A stretch of DNA of 64,000 nucleotides from Streptomyces sp. cf386 (lineage in GTDB: Bacteria; Actinomycetota; Actinomycetes; Streptomycetales; Streptomycetaceae): NCBI RefSeq assembly GCF_900103585.1, contig NZ_FNHV01000010.1:142607-206606 (forward strand). Reading direction: 5' to 3'. The number at the start of each line of letters is the position of its first letter. Positions within the stretch are counted from its first letter, which is position 1. This document shows positions 34,401 through 41,996 of this stretch, piece after piece. Under the pieces are notes generated by a model that saw only the letters and a list, made by a program, of their open reading frames with translations, had not been told where the DNA came from and made no database searches. Position numbers and translations under genes: made by a program.

Positions 34401-35291
34401 ACCTGGGACGGCACCACACTGTGTGAGCAGACAACCCGTATCAGCGGTGACGACCACGCGGTGAGCCTCACGTGGGACCATGACGGGCTTGCCCCGCTAG
34501 CCCAGCGCGAACGCATTCACCACATTGATATGCCGCAGGACGAGATCGATGCTCGCTTTTTCGCTGTCGTCACCGACATCGTGGGCACTCCGACTGAACT
34601 CGTCGACGAGTACGGGAACATCGCTTGGCGTTCTCGGTCCACCTTGTGGGGTGGCACTGCCTGGAACCGCGACGCGACGGCGTACACCCCGCTCCGATTC
34701 CCCGGTCAGTACTTCGACCCTGAAACGGGCCTGCATCACAACTACTTTCGTCACTACGACCCTGTCAGCGCTCGCTACCTGTCCCCGGACCCCTTGGGTC
34801 TCACTCCTGCCCCGAACCCTGTCGCGTATGTTGCGAATCCCCTCCATGGAATCGACCCTCTCGGTCTGGCCGAGCTGCCGCTGGGGGAAAAGGGAAACCC
34901 GTTCCCGGACCGCGCGAGTGCGGAGCGAGCAGCGTTCGACATGGCAGGGGTCGACTATGGTAGAGATCCCGACTTTGAGTGGGAAATCGGGAATGATGTC
35001 AAGCGGAAGGGGCAGGAAATGTACCTCTACGACCCCGAACCCACCCACTGGGGAAATATGCGTCAGTTCGAGACACCGCAGGGATCGCGGGTTGTTGTCG
35101 AGCACACTCATGATCCAGCTGGCTCCCACTTTCACACAGGGGAGCCAAAACATGGAGCGGATCGGACAGGGGTGAACTTCGGGTGGGCCAGTAAGTACCC
35201 GTCTGATGAGAACTTCGAGCGGTACGGAAAAGTCAATAAGCCGGGTGGCGACCACCACCTGTTCTACAAGGGCGGAGAGGTGTGTCCCTAG
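31464..35291 (+). CDS. RHS-repeat polymorphic toxin body with C-terminal toxin domain
   Basis: 1275 residues from GTG 31464; the same frame is open upstream to the frameshift at about 31368, so this is likely the rest of the 30625 gene. It begins with a DUF6531-like entry (DPIDVASGQMLLEQTDLTLPG), continues with many YDxxGR RHS repeats forming a cocoon, and ends in the conserved RHS core LRFPGQYFDPETGLHHNYFR and YLSPDPLGL. The variable tip after GIDPLGLAELPLG is about 140 residues, rich in His (VVVEHTHDPAGSHFHTGEPK, DHHLFYKGG), compatible with an HNH/EndoVII-type nuclease. Such toxins attack competing bacteria. Tip identity is uncertain. Confidence 0.88.
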   Translation: MVDGATKGMKKAVEKIVKHTGETIPKTLRSTSDNHRRNESATEDALNRITGGQDGKGGPGSPLKGPGGNGGPAGGKTDPLNKALNDPRYHSVEPKNRYCKEDPIDVASGQMLLEQTDLTLPGVLPLVLKRTHLSDYTFGTWFGRSWASTLDERIEVDIRNKAVWARDDGTLLVYDQLPTPQQPEVLPLEGPRIPLRRTSEFGAQDMEFTTTDPRTGWTRYFARPRGEGWQLWLIAIEDRNGNQIDFHRDASGIPTSVTHSGGYDVRLTADRDRGRITDLSLQTGEGPGDTVRVMAYSYDSGNGDLAEVLNSSGQPLRFSYDAEGRITSWTNRNGSSYQYVHDRSGRVVQTIGPEGYLSGTFAYDSANHTTRWTDALGHVTLYQLNDRGQIIAETDPLGHTTRQDLNARGQALTRTDPLGRTTEYAWDDQGNLIAVQRPDGSRTAMRYNELGLLVSVQRDDGSHMVQEFDDIGNRLCVTNAVGGATRFTYDDRGRLTSVVDALGATTRVRCDEAGLPMETSDPQGAVTRCERDAFGRQTAVTDPLGTTTRLEWTMEGKLARRTGPDGTAESWTYDGDGNCLTHTDAMGAVSRFEYTHFNLQSASVSPDGERYEFQHDAELRLRKVINPQGLTWRYRYDPAGRLIEETDFDDRVVSYTHDAAGQLVTRTTPSGAVIRFERDLLGRTLAREAAGIVTTYAYDVTGGLAEARTPHAVLTLERDAAGRLVEETVNGRTQRYAYDVLGRRIRRITPTGATSIWQYDAAGRRTELSGSGRTIKFERDAAGQELTRRIGESLTLTHDYNAQGLLLSQELTGPDSRRVQHRAYTYRTDGHVVAIDDHLNGARRYDLDHSGRVTSVHSANWVETYAYDQAGNQTQASWPSSMPDQEAVGPRTYTGTRINSAGGVRYEYDTAGRVSLRQKVRLSSKPDTWRYEWDDEDRLTSVTTPDGTRWRYLYDPLGRRSVKQRLAADGSTVVEQVDFTWDGTTLCEQTTRISGDDHAVSLTWDHDGLAPLAQRERIHHIDMPQDEIDARFFAVVTDIVGTPTELVDEYGNIAWRSRSTLWGGTAWNRDATAYTPLRFPGQYFDPETGLHHNYFRHYDPVSARYLSPDPLGLTPAPNPVAYVANPLHGIDPLGLAELPLGEKGNPFPDRASAERAAFDMAGVDYGRDPDFEWEIGNDVKRKGQEMYLYDPEPTHWGNMRQFETPQGSRVVVEHTHDPAGSHFHTGEPKHGADRTGVNFGWASKYPSDENFERYGKVNKPGGDHHLFYKGGEVCP

Positions 35292-35292
35292 C

Positions 35293-36123
35293 ATGAGCGA
35301 GCCAGCATCGACAGAACTCCTTGGCCGTTGTGGCCTGGAAGTCCTTGACGGGCTCCCGTCCGATTCCCTGCCTACGCCTCGGCGTGCAGTGGGTATCACC
35401 ATCGGTGGAACGGAACCGGCCGCGAAGGTCCCCCTTGCGGGGCCGACACTGAGTGCACGTGTTGACTCGGCATGGTTCCAGCTCGCTCGTGAGCATCAGG
35501 TTGTGGACGCGGAAGGCCGTTTCCTGATCACCACCACGATGGAAGGGCCGTGGGTGCCAGTGCGCATTCACGGTGCATTGCATATGGCGGAGCACCTGGT
35601 GGGACGTAACGCACCGCCAGGGCATGCGGAGTTCGTCACGATGGCACTTGACGGCAGCGTCATGTGCGGTGTGACCACGGAGGAGTATGACGTTTGGCTG
35701 GTAGTCGACCGGGAGCGGATCAAAACGCCGCCTCCGCCCCCTCCTGATGTCGAGGCATTCCGCGCCGCCACGCGCAGGAAGCAAGAGCTCGAGAAGCGGT
35801 ACGCGCCGGAGCGCCTGGAGGAACCACTCGACGACGGGTGGGTTCTCCTCGCGTTCCATCGCCACACCAAGAATCTCCGGCGTCTCCACGAGATCCCTGA
35901 CGAATTTAGTCGGAGTCTGTTCCACGGGCTTCTCGGTGACACTCGGCCTAGTGCTGATGAGCCTCCGCAGCGCCTAACGGAGAGCCAGGCGCAGGAACTC
36001 GGCGAACGGCTAGGAATTCCTGTTGACACCAGCAGTTTTGGTTACTTCCTCGAGTTTCAGAACGCAGAGGCGAAGAATCGGCAGTCACAGGCGCGTGCGA
36101 TTGCACCCCACCTTCTGTCCTGA
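35293..36123 (+). CDS. candidate immunity protein for the RHS toxin
   Basis: 276 residues, starting one base after the toxin stop codon (ATG 35293). No family is recognised. It is soluble, with a Pro run (KTPPPPPPDVEAF) in the middle and a charged coiled segment (RKQELEKRYAPERLEEPLDD). Position directly after a polymorphic toxin is the standard location of a cognate immunity gene. Base composition here is visibly lower in GC than the flanks, like the toxin tip, consistent with a cassette exchanged by recombination. Function is inferred from position only. Confidence 0.65.
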   Translation: MSEPASTELLGRCGLEVLDGLPSDSLPTPRRAVGITIGGTEPAAKVPLAGPTLSARVDSAWFQLAREHQVVDAEGRFLITTTMEGPWVPVRIHGALHMAEHLVGRNAPPGHAEFVTMALDGSVMCGVTTEEYDVWLVVDRERIKTPPPPPPDVEAFRAATRRKQELEKRYAPERLEEPLDDGWVLLAFHRHTKNLRRLHEIPDEFSRSLFHGLLGDTRPSADEPPQRLTESQAQELGERLGIPVDTSSFGYFLEFQNAEAKNRQSQARAIAPHLLS

Positions 36124-36132
36124 GGGAAGTAG

Positions 36133-36478
36133 CAGCGGGCGACGCAAAGGTTGGCGCTGTCCCGTCGACCTCCCGGGCAAGCTCGAGGGGGCCTACGAGC
36201 TGTACGTGGCCGAGCACGTGGTGGACGGCCTCGACCCCGAGCAGTCGTCCGAACCGCGCATGCCCCGTCGCGAGATCGAACGAGCCGTCTTCCGCCCCGA
36301 TGCCCTACGTCCCCACCTGCCTGCCTTCCGTGTCTCCGAAAGCTTCTGGGCCGTGTATTGGAACGGTTGGGCCGCAGACCTGCTGTGCGACCTCATCGGC
36401 GAGGACAACCTCGAATTGCGCTTCGTCTGGTCCACCGACCCGGAAGCCAAGCCGCACCGGGCACCGATGGGCTTCTGA
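36133..36478 (+). pseudogene. 5'-truncated gene fragment after the immunity gene
   Basis: This frame returns to high-GC codon use and encodes a sensible C-terminal piece (LPGKLEGAYELYVAEHVVDG, FRVSESFWAVYWNGWAADLL, STDPEAKPHRAPMGF). No convincing ribosome site or start precedes it, and upstream codons overlap the immunity gene end. It is probably the remnant of an older gene cut by cassette insertion, possibly a former immunity gene. A short GTG-initiated real gene cannot be excluded. Confidence 0.4.
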
Positions 36479-36582
36479 CCAGATCAACTCCGCCACGGCA
36501 GCCGTCGCGGTGGCGGGGCGGCGTTCTGATCCGGGCGATCCGAGACCCCTGGCGGTTGGGCCGGGCGGCCTACGTTCACGGC

Positions 36583-36978
36583 ATGACGATCACGTACGAG
36601 TGGCGGGGCGAGTTCGAGAACGCAGCTGTGAACGCGCTGCACGCTAAGGGCTTCGGTCATCGCGTCCTGGACGTCGACTGGCTGGAGCGGGTCCACCGCC
36701 ACAGCCTCGGCTGGGTCTGCGCCCGGAGTGACAGCGAACTTGTCGGGTTCGTCAACATCGCGTGGGATGGTGGGGTCCACGCCTTCATCCTGGACACCGT
36801 GGTGAGGGCAGACCTTCGCCGTTCCGGGATCGGGGTCGGACTGGTCGACGCCGCTGTTCGGGGTGCCCGGGCGGCGAACTGCGAGTGGCTGCACGTCGAC
36901 TTCGAGGACGACCTGCGGGCGTTCTACTTCGACGGCTGCGGATTCAAACCGACGACGGCCGGCCTCATCGCGCTCTGA
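36583..36978 (+). CDS. GNAT acetyltransferase
   Basis: 131 residues from ATG 36583 (MTITYEWRGEFENAAVNALH). The acetyl-CoA loop is seen as VVRADLRRSGIGVGLVDAAV, and the fold ends with a strand at LHVDFEDDLRAFYFDGCGF. The short, complete GNAT domain acetylates a small molecule or protein of unknown identity. A longer frame reaches upstream but has no better start. Confidence 0.85.
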   Translation: MTITYEWRGEFENAAVNALHAKGFGHRVLDVDWLERVHRHSLGWVCARSDSELVGFVNIAWDGGVHAFILDTVVRADLRRSGIGVGLVDAAVRGARAANCEWLHVDFEDDLRAFYFDGCGFKPTTAGLIAL

Positions 36979-37044
36979 CCCTCATCGAGCAAACTGCGTA
37001 GCTTTCTCGGAAGTGACGGTGAGGACTGGTACCGCAGTTGGTGC

Positions 37045-37260
37045 TCAGGGCCGTGATTCCTTGACGGCCGCGACGAAAGCCGACCAGTTGGCGGCAGAGA
37101 ACAGCAGCGCAGGACCGTGCGGGGCCTTGGAGTCGCGGACGGGGACGCCGGAGGGGTGGTTGTCGAGGACTTCGAGGCAGCTGCCGGCGTCGCTGTCGCT
37201 GTGGGAAGACTTCCGCCAGCCGCTCAGTATGGCTGCGTCCGGGATGGTTCGGTCAGTCAT
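37045..37260 (-). CDS. DUF397 protein
   Basis: 71 residues. It contains the family core WRKSSHSDSDAGSCLEV, then VPVRDSKAPHGPALLFSAANWSAFV. DUF397 proteins are small actinobacterial partners of Scr1/XRE regulators. Its ATG lies inside the end of the upstream HTH gene (8-base overlap), so both are made together. Confidence 0.9.
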   Translation of the reverse strand: MTDRTIPDAAILSGWRKSSHSDSDAGSCLEVLDNHPSGVPVRDSKAPHGPALLFSAANWSAFVAAVKESRP

Positions 37261-38047
37261 GATGCCCGTACTCCTTCGCAGTGGCCCTGAGCAGGGCCAG
37301 TGACTCCTTCTGTGGCAGCGCGTCACACATCGCGAGTTCGTAGCGGCTCTGCAACACGCGGACCACAGACGGGGAATCGTGCAACTTCCCCGCGCGGTAG
37401 CCCTCACCGTATGCCAGAGGGGGCTGGTCCTCGAACCACATGAGCGTGAGCATGCCCGACATGAGCGGGTGAAGGCCCACCCCGAACGGCATCACATGGA
37501 CGCGGATGCGTCCCTTCTCGGCGAGACCCACGATGTGCGTGATCTGCTCCGCCATGATGTCCTCGCCGCCCACAGGGCGCCGCAGTACCGCCTCATCGAG
37601 CAGCACCCACACCACTGGCGTGACCGGATCTTCGAGGATCTTCGCGCGCTCAAGGCGTGTGACAAGGCGCTTGTCACATTCCTCTTCGCTCACCGGAGGG
37701 AACGCCGCACCCAGGACCGCACGGGCGTACCTCTTCGTCTGGAGGATGCCCGGGAAGAACGCCGAGGCGAACTCACGGATCATCACCGCCTGTTGTTCGA
37801 GTACGAGCACAGCCTCGAAGTACTCGGCAACCTCTACGTCGTCCTGCGGCAGGAAACTGCTCAGCACATCTCCCGTACCCAGCGCTTTGTCCAGTTGTCG
37901 AGCGTCCGACTTCGACGGCATCCGCCGCCCCGCCTCGATATGCGCGATGTGCGAACGCGTCATGAACGCCCGGTCGGCCAGCTCCTCCTGCGTCAGCCCC
38001 GCCGCCTCGCGCTGCTGCCGGAGCCAGTCGCCGTACGTGTTGCTCAT
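37253..38047 (-). CDS. XRE-family regulator with DUF5753 domain
   Basis: 264 residues from ATG 38047, with AAGGGAG about 7 bases upstream; a TTG two codons earlier is less likely. The N-terminal HTH is WLRQQREAAGLTQEELADRA then MTRSHIAHIEAGRRMPSK. The C-terminal half is DUF5753 (LEQQAVMIREFASAFFPGIL, HVMPFGVGLHPLMSG). It pairs with the overlapping DUF397 gene, a regulator pair found in many copies in Streptomyces and linked to development and antibiotic control. Some authors compare such pairs to toxin-antitoxin units. Confidence 0.93.
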   Translation of the reverse strand: MSNTYGDWLRQQREAAGLTQEELADRAFMTRSHIAHIEAGRRMPSKSDARQLDKALGTGDVLSSFLPQDDVEVAEYFEAVLVLEQQAVMIREFASAFFPGILQTKRYARAVLGAAFPPVSEEECDKRLVTRLERAKILEDPVTPVVWVLLDEAVLRRPVGGEDIMAEQITHIVGLAEKGRIRVHVMPFGVGLHPLMSGMLTLMWFEDQPPLAYGEGYRAGKLHDSPSVVRVLQSRYELAMCDALPQKESLALLRATAKEYGHHD

Positions 38048-38153
38048 CGCCAACTCCCTTGTGACGAATGCTTTGTCACACCCAACCCTCTGGCGAGGCT
38101 AGCCCGATCCGTCTCAGTCTGTGAGTTGATCGCTACAGAACGGAGTCGACGTC

Positions 38154-38375
38154 ATGCGGCACCCCATCGCCCGCCGGTTCTTCGAACCACTGCTTCGCCG
38201 CCTACGCACCCGCACCCGCCCCAAGCGGTATGCGTGCCGCTGCCTCAACGGGCCGACCGTTCACCACACCGGCTCCCGACCCCGGCCCCCGCAGACGCCA
38301 AGTCCGCTCGCAGTACCCGGCATCGGCATCGGATCGTGCGGCATGCCCTCAGTGGTCGTCGGGGGCGCCAGGTGA
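38154..38375 (+). CDS. small Arg/Pro-rich hypothetical protein
   Basis: 73 residues from ATG 38154 with GGAG 8 bases upstream. The N-terminal part is strongly basic (RRFFEPLLRRLRTRTRPKR), followed by a Pro-rich stretch and a CGMPSVVVGGAR end. It is divergent from the XRE/DUF397 pair, with the start 106 bases away. The stop overlaps the GTG of the next gene. No family recognised. Confidence 0.5.
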   Translation: MRHPIARRFFEPLLRRLRTRTRPKRYACRCLNGPTVHHTGSRPRPPQTPSPLAVPGIGIGSCGMPSVVVGGAR

Positions 38376-38698
38376 CCGGCGACACGAACGGCGTGACCGA
38401 CGCACGCCTGCTGCCCTGGACGGGGGCCGGGGGTAAGCCCTGTTACCTCTTCAGCGACGGCACCGGCCATGTCTCCCACGTAGCCGACACCGTCGAGAGC
38501 GTGCAGCTCGGCATGGCGGCCGACCTCCTCGATCACGTGGCCGACATGCTCGACGACGACCGTCGGCTGACATACGCACAGCTCCGCTTCCTGCTCGCCA
38601 GGATGAGCGAGGCGCTCACCGATGTGCGTCGCATCGCGGAGAGCCGGGGCGCGCGTCTGCACGTCCCCGCGGGGCGAGCGCCGGATTGCCGACCGTGA
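38372..38698 (+). CDS. hypothetical protein divergent from the XRE regulator
   Basis: 108 residues from GTG 38372, overlapping the previous stop (GTGA). The sequence is MTGDTNGVTDARLLPWTGAG, then CYLFSDGTGHVSHVADTVES and an acidic helical half (DDDRRLTYAQLRFLLARMSE). Similar short proteins often sit next to DUF397/XRE pairs in Streptomyces, which supports a real gene. Function unknown. Confidence 0.65.
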   Translation: MTGDTNGVTDARLLPWTGAGGKPCYLFSDGTGHVSHVADTVESVQLGMAADLLDHVADMLDDDRRLTYAQLRFLLARMSEALTDVRRIAESRGARLHVPAGRAPDCRP

Positions 38699-38741
38699 GG
38701 ATGGGGACATCGCCTGTGCCAAGTGGCGTGCCGTCACACCG

Positions 38742-39341
38742 TCATCGGCGACCGGGAAAGTCCCCCCGAGCCGTGCCGTACAGGCCGATCAGCAGGAGTG
38801 CGGCGGATCCCGCCCAGGAGAGGGCGTCGGACGGCTGCGCGGCGGGCCACGCCCACCAGTGGGCCGTCTGCTCCGGTCCGTAGCCGAAGACCGAGACGAT
38901 CAACGCGATCAGCGTCGGAATCACCGTGGAGGCGTGGTTGCCGAGAGTCGCTCTGCCGATGAGGGCCAGCCCGGTGTAGAGGGCCAGGTTGCGGACGGTC
39001 GATTCGACAGCGAACTCGCTCGCACCGCTGATCCATCCGGCCATCACCGGGACCGCCACAGCGGCCGTCGCCGCCACCACCGCGACGGCCAGCAGGGAAT
39101 CGAGGGCGGCGACCCGTCGTAGCGCTGTCCTTTCGATGGGGGTGGGCGTGCCGTAGCAGGTGTTCAGGGCGATGGCCGGTGCCAGTGGGGCGAAGAGGAT
39201 GAACGGGACATCTGCCGATGTGGCTCCGCCCAACTGGGGCAGCGGCAGGTGGCTGTTTCCCAGGGTGAGGGTCGCGGCCCAGAATCCGACGGTGACCATC
39301 GTGAGCAGGGTGGGCCGACGTGTGTGGATCCACCAGGTCAT
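38742..39341 (-). CDS. integral membrane protein of the ABC unit
   Basis: 199 residues, with its ATG overlapping the stop of the larger membrane gene (ATGA). About five or six hydrophobic helices are visible (LLTMVTVGFWAATLTL, LLAVAVVAATAAVAVPVMAG, TVIPTLIALIVSVFGYG, ALLLIGLYG). It is the last gene of a unit with an ABC ATPase and a second membrane protein and probably completes the transporter. No family could be named. Confidence 0.75.
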   Translation of the reverse strand: MTWWIHTRRPTLLTMVTVGFWAATLTLGNSHLPLPQLGGATSADVPFILFAPLAPAIALNTCYGTPTPIERTALRRVAALDSLLAVAVVAATAAVAVPVMAGWISGASEFAVESTVRNLALYTGLALIGRATLGNHASTVIPTLIALIVSVFGYGPEQTAHWWAWPAAQPSDALSWAGSAALLLIGLYGTARGDFPGRR

Positions 39342-40654
39342 CGCGGCATGCACCGTGCCTGGGTGAGGGTCGTGCGGAACCAGTCCTTCTGGCTGCTCAG
39401 GCTGGTGTCGAGGACGCGTCCGACGGGGGCCCAGGTCCGCGGGTCCGAGCTGTTGCGGGCTTCCTGCGGGCTCCGGCCTGCCCGCACGGACAGCCAGATG
39501 CCGAGTTCGTCCTGGGAGCCGTACGCCTGCTGCGCGGCCGTGGCCGGGTCCGCCGGGCAATGCGTGCGGCTCTCGTTGTGGGAGCCGGCGACGAGGGTCA
39601 CGGCGAGATCGGAGGCGAGGCTGGTCACCATGTCCTGGCTGGTGAAGCCGGGATCCTGCCTGACCGTCACCGTCCACTCCTTCCGCCCGGGACGCAGGCC
39701 GCTTTCGGTGACGACATCGGGCGGGCTCACGCCGACGAGTCGGAGGCGTTCGACCGCTGTGCTCACGGTGCGGGCCGTCTCGGGCAGCCGGGACGCGTGC
39801 TCGGGCCAGACGCACACCCGTGTGCCCTGGACGTCGTCGCAGACCAGTTCGGACTCCGGACGTGCCTGAACGGCGTCCGGGCCGAGTTCGTCCACAAGTC
39901 CGACGCCGGTGGAAGTGGTGACCAGCGTGGCTACCACCGCCAGCGCGGCACCCCAGTGCGGTACGGACCGGGGCAGGCTCCCCAAGCGGGGCGTGCGGCG
40001 GGAGAGGGACGCGGCGGCGACGGCGAGCGCGGCCAGACCGGCGGACATGAGCGCGGGGGCCGCGATGGCTCCCGGATAGGCCTCGGAGGTGTTCATGCAG
40101 CAGCCGAAGGCCGGCCGGGTGAGATGGCGCAGCCACAGGGGCTCCAGCGCGGGCGGGTACACGTTCCACAGGTAGTCGCCGACCAGTACCACCGGGACGG
40201 CGGCCACGGCGGGCAGCCACATGCCGATGGCGTAGCCGGCGACGATGTGGGCGCACAGGATGACGCAGGCCGAGGCGATGATCCGGGCGTCGGGCCAACC
40301 CGGAGCCGACTCCATGTGCAGGCGAGCCACGGCGAGTGCCACCGCCAGGGCGAGGAAACCCAGCAGCGCGACCGGCGCGAGGGACGCGGCGGCGATCTGC
40401 CAGCCGTTACGGGTCGGGGTCCCGTCGCCGATTCCGGCGCGGCGGAGCCTTCCGGCCTCCCAGGCGGCACACGCCGCGGTCACCGGGGCGATGAAGATCA
40501 GAGCGGAGGCCGCCTTGGCGGTGGCGGCCGTCCAGTAGCCATCCAGGTCCCCGGCGACGTAGTCCGAGGAGACGTAGAGGGCGACGATCAGGAGCAGCGC
40601 CGGAGCGGCGGGCACGGCCGCGTTGGCGCGCGGGTGGAGACGGAACATCACCAT
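39338..40654 (-). CDS. ABC-unit membrane protein with large extracytoplasmic domain
   Basis: 438 residues from ATG 40654; ATG 40648 overlapping the ATPase stop (TGATG) is equally possible. About six or seven helices fill the first 240 residues. A soluble C-terminal part of about 190 residues follows (SELVCDDVQGTRVCVWPEHA, then EWTVTVRQDPGFTSQDMV), with a likely disulfide CDD-RVC. It resembles no permease family I know, but its coupling to an ABC ATPase indicates a transporter subunit. The exposed domain may bind the substrate or cell wall. Confidence 0.75.
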   Translation of the reverse strand: MVMFRLHPRANAAVPAAPALLLIVALYVSSDYVAGDLDGYWTAATAKAASALIFIAPVTAACAAWEAGRLRRAGIGDGTPTRNGWQIAAASLAPVALLGFLALAVALAVARLHMESAPGWPDARIIASACVILCAHIVAGYAIGMWLPAVAAVPVVLVGDYLWNVYPPALEPLWLRHLTRPAFGCCMNTSEAYPGAIAAPALMSAGLAALAVAAASLSRRTPRLGSLPRSVPHWGAALAVVATLVTTSTGVGLVDELGPDAVQARPESELVCDDVQGTRVCVWPEHASRLPETARTVSTAVERLRLVGVSPPDVVTESGLRPGRKEWTVTVRQDPGFTSQDMVTSLASDLAVTLVAGSHNESRTHCPADPATAAQQAYGSQDELGIWLSVRAGRSPQEARNSSDPRTWAPVGRVLDTSLSSQKDWFRTTLTQARCMPR

Positions 40655-41397
40655 GCTTCGTCGCCTCCGAGAATCGCGGTGTAGGCGCCGTCCGCTACCC
40701 GGCCGGCTGCCGTGTCACCGGGGGCATGGGCGTAGAACTCCTCGACCGTGCCGCTGAATCGGACCACCCCGTCCGACAGGACGACGACGTGTTCGTAGAC
40801 CTCGGAGAGGTCCTCGGTCTGGTGGGTGGAGACGACGACGTCGGAGGTCTCGGCGAGTTGCTCGACGACCTTCCGGAACGTGGTCCGCTGCGCGGGGTCG
40901 AGACCCGCCGTCGGTTCGTCCATCAGCACGAGCCGGGAAGAGTGCACCAGCGTCTGGGCCACACCGACCCGGCGCAGCTGTCCGCCGGACAGCGATGACG
41001 CCTGCTGATCCGCCTTCTTGGCGAGCCCGACGCGCCCGAGTGCCGCCACGGCACCGTCCCATGCGTCACGTCGTGACATGCCCTTGAGCCACCCGGCATA
41101 GGCGACCTGTTCCTGGCACGTCATCCCGGGAACGGCGGTGATGTTCTGGGGCATCCACCCGACCTGGCGCCGATAGTCACGCAGTTGGGAACGTACGGCG
41201 GGGTCGAGGCCGGCGAAGGAGACGGTGCCGGAGCGCGGCTTCAGGGCGGAGGCGGCGAGAGCCAGGAGTGTGGTCTTGCCCGCGCCGTTGGGCCCGAGCA
41301 GCACCGTGCGGCCCGAGGGGAAGGCGAAGCTGAGTCTGTCAAGGACGACCGGGCCCCGCCGGTACTGGTAGGTGCAGGTGGCGAACTCAACAGACAC
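40648..41397 (-). CDS. ABC transporter ATP-binding protein
   Basis: 249 residues with Walker A LLGPNGAGKTTLLALA, Q-loop segment GWMPQNITAVPG, signature SSLSGGQLRRVGVAQ, Walker B RLVLMDEPTAGLDP and switch His in VVVSTHQTEDL. It is of the ABC-2/drug- or lantibiotic-export type. It follows the small secreted protein gene by 46 bases and overlaps the membrane gene downstream, so all four probably form one operon. Confidence 0.92.
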   Translation of the reverse strand: MSVEFATCTYQYRRGPVVLDRLSFAFPSGRTVLLGPNGAGKTTLLALAASALKPRSGTVSFAGLDPAVRSQLRDYRRQVGWMPQNITAVPGMTCQEQVAYAGWLKGMSRRDAWDGAVAALGRVGLAKKADQQASSLSGGQLRRVGVAQTLVHSSRLVLMDEPTAGLDPAQRTTFRKVVEQLAETSDVVVSTHQTEDLSEVYEHVVVLSDGVVRFSGTVEEFYAHAPGDTAAGRVADGAYTAILGGDEAW

Positions 41398-41443
41398 AGC
41401 CCACGGCCTTCTTGAGAGAAGTGACGACGCTTCAGTGCGGTGC

Positions 41444-41869
41444 TCAGTAGCGGACCGAGACCGAGTCGACCTTCAGGTAGTAGCCCGACGAGCTGTCCTG
41501 GATCTTCGTCACGGTGAAGTGGTAGTCGCCGCTCGGCTGGTCTCCGAAGGCGTGGGAGTCGGAGCTGGTGCAGTGGAACGTGTAGCGGCCGCGGTTCTCG
41601 TCGGGCTCGACGATCGAGGTCTCGCGGGTCAGCTGCAACTGCGTGTTGGTGACCGAGGGGCCCAGTCCTCCGTTGCTGCAGCCGCTGAGCGAGATGGAGG
41701 TGCTCACACTGTCGTTGTTCTTGTCCACCCAGGTGCGGGAGTTGAAGCCGGTGCGGACCCCGCTCATGCTGGAGCTCCAGCTCCCCTCGGCGTGGGCCGG
41801 TATCGCGCTTGCGAGTACGGCGGCCGAGGCACATCCGGTGATGGCCGCGATCATCCTTTGTCTGCGCAT
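41444..41869 (-). CDS. secreted protein at the head of the ABC unit
   Basis: 141 residues with an export signal (MRRQRMIAAITGCASAAVLA, cut near IPAHAEG) and a beta-rich mature part of about 110 residues with two cysteines (LSGCSNGG and TFHCTSSD), likely disulfide-linked. It has no known family; the fold may be a small beta-sandwich (TWVDKNNDSVSTSISLSGC). Being first in the operon with an ABC transporter, it may be a substrate sensor, accessory binding protein or a cargo. Confidence 0.75.
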   Translation of the reverse strand: MRRQRMIAAITGCASAAVLASAIPAHAEGSWSSSMSGVRTGFNSRTWVDKNNDSVSTSISLSGCSNGGLGPSVTNTQLQLTRETSIVEPDENRGRYTFHCTSSDSHAFGDQPSGDYHFTVTKIQDSSSGYYLKVDSVSVRY

Positions 41870-41891
41870 GGTGCGTCCCCTCCGTTCGCAT

Positions 41892-41909
41892 CTGGCGTGC
41901 TCACGCCAG
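41892..41909. promoter_or_regulatory. inverted repeat upstream of the secreted protein/ABC unit
   Basis: CTGGCGTG (41892-41899) pairs with CACGCCAG (41902-41909) across CT, 23 bases before the ATG of the secreted protein. It may be an operator or mRNA hairpin; function not shown. Confidence 0.4.
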
Positions 41910-41996
41910 GTTGGTCGGAGCTGACGCTATGGCGCATGATCTTGCGCCGGGTGAACGGGCGGGGAAATGATCATGGTGTTTTTGAACAGTCAAGTA

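Noticed and set aside
39342..40298. Upstream extension of the 199-aa membrane protein
   Set aside because: It would overlap the larger membrane gene in another frame and gives an Arg/Pro-rich, non-membrane sequence; the ATG overlapping the previous stop is preferred.
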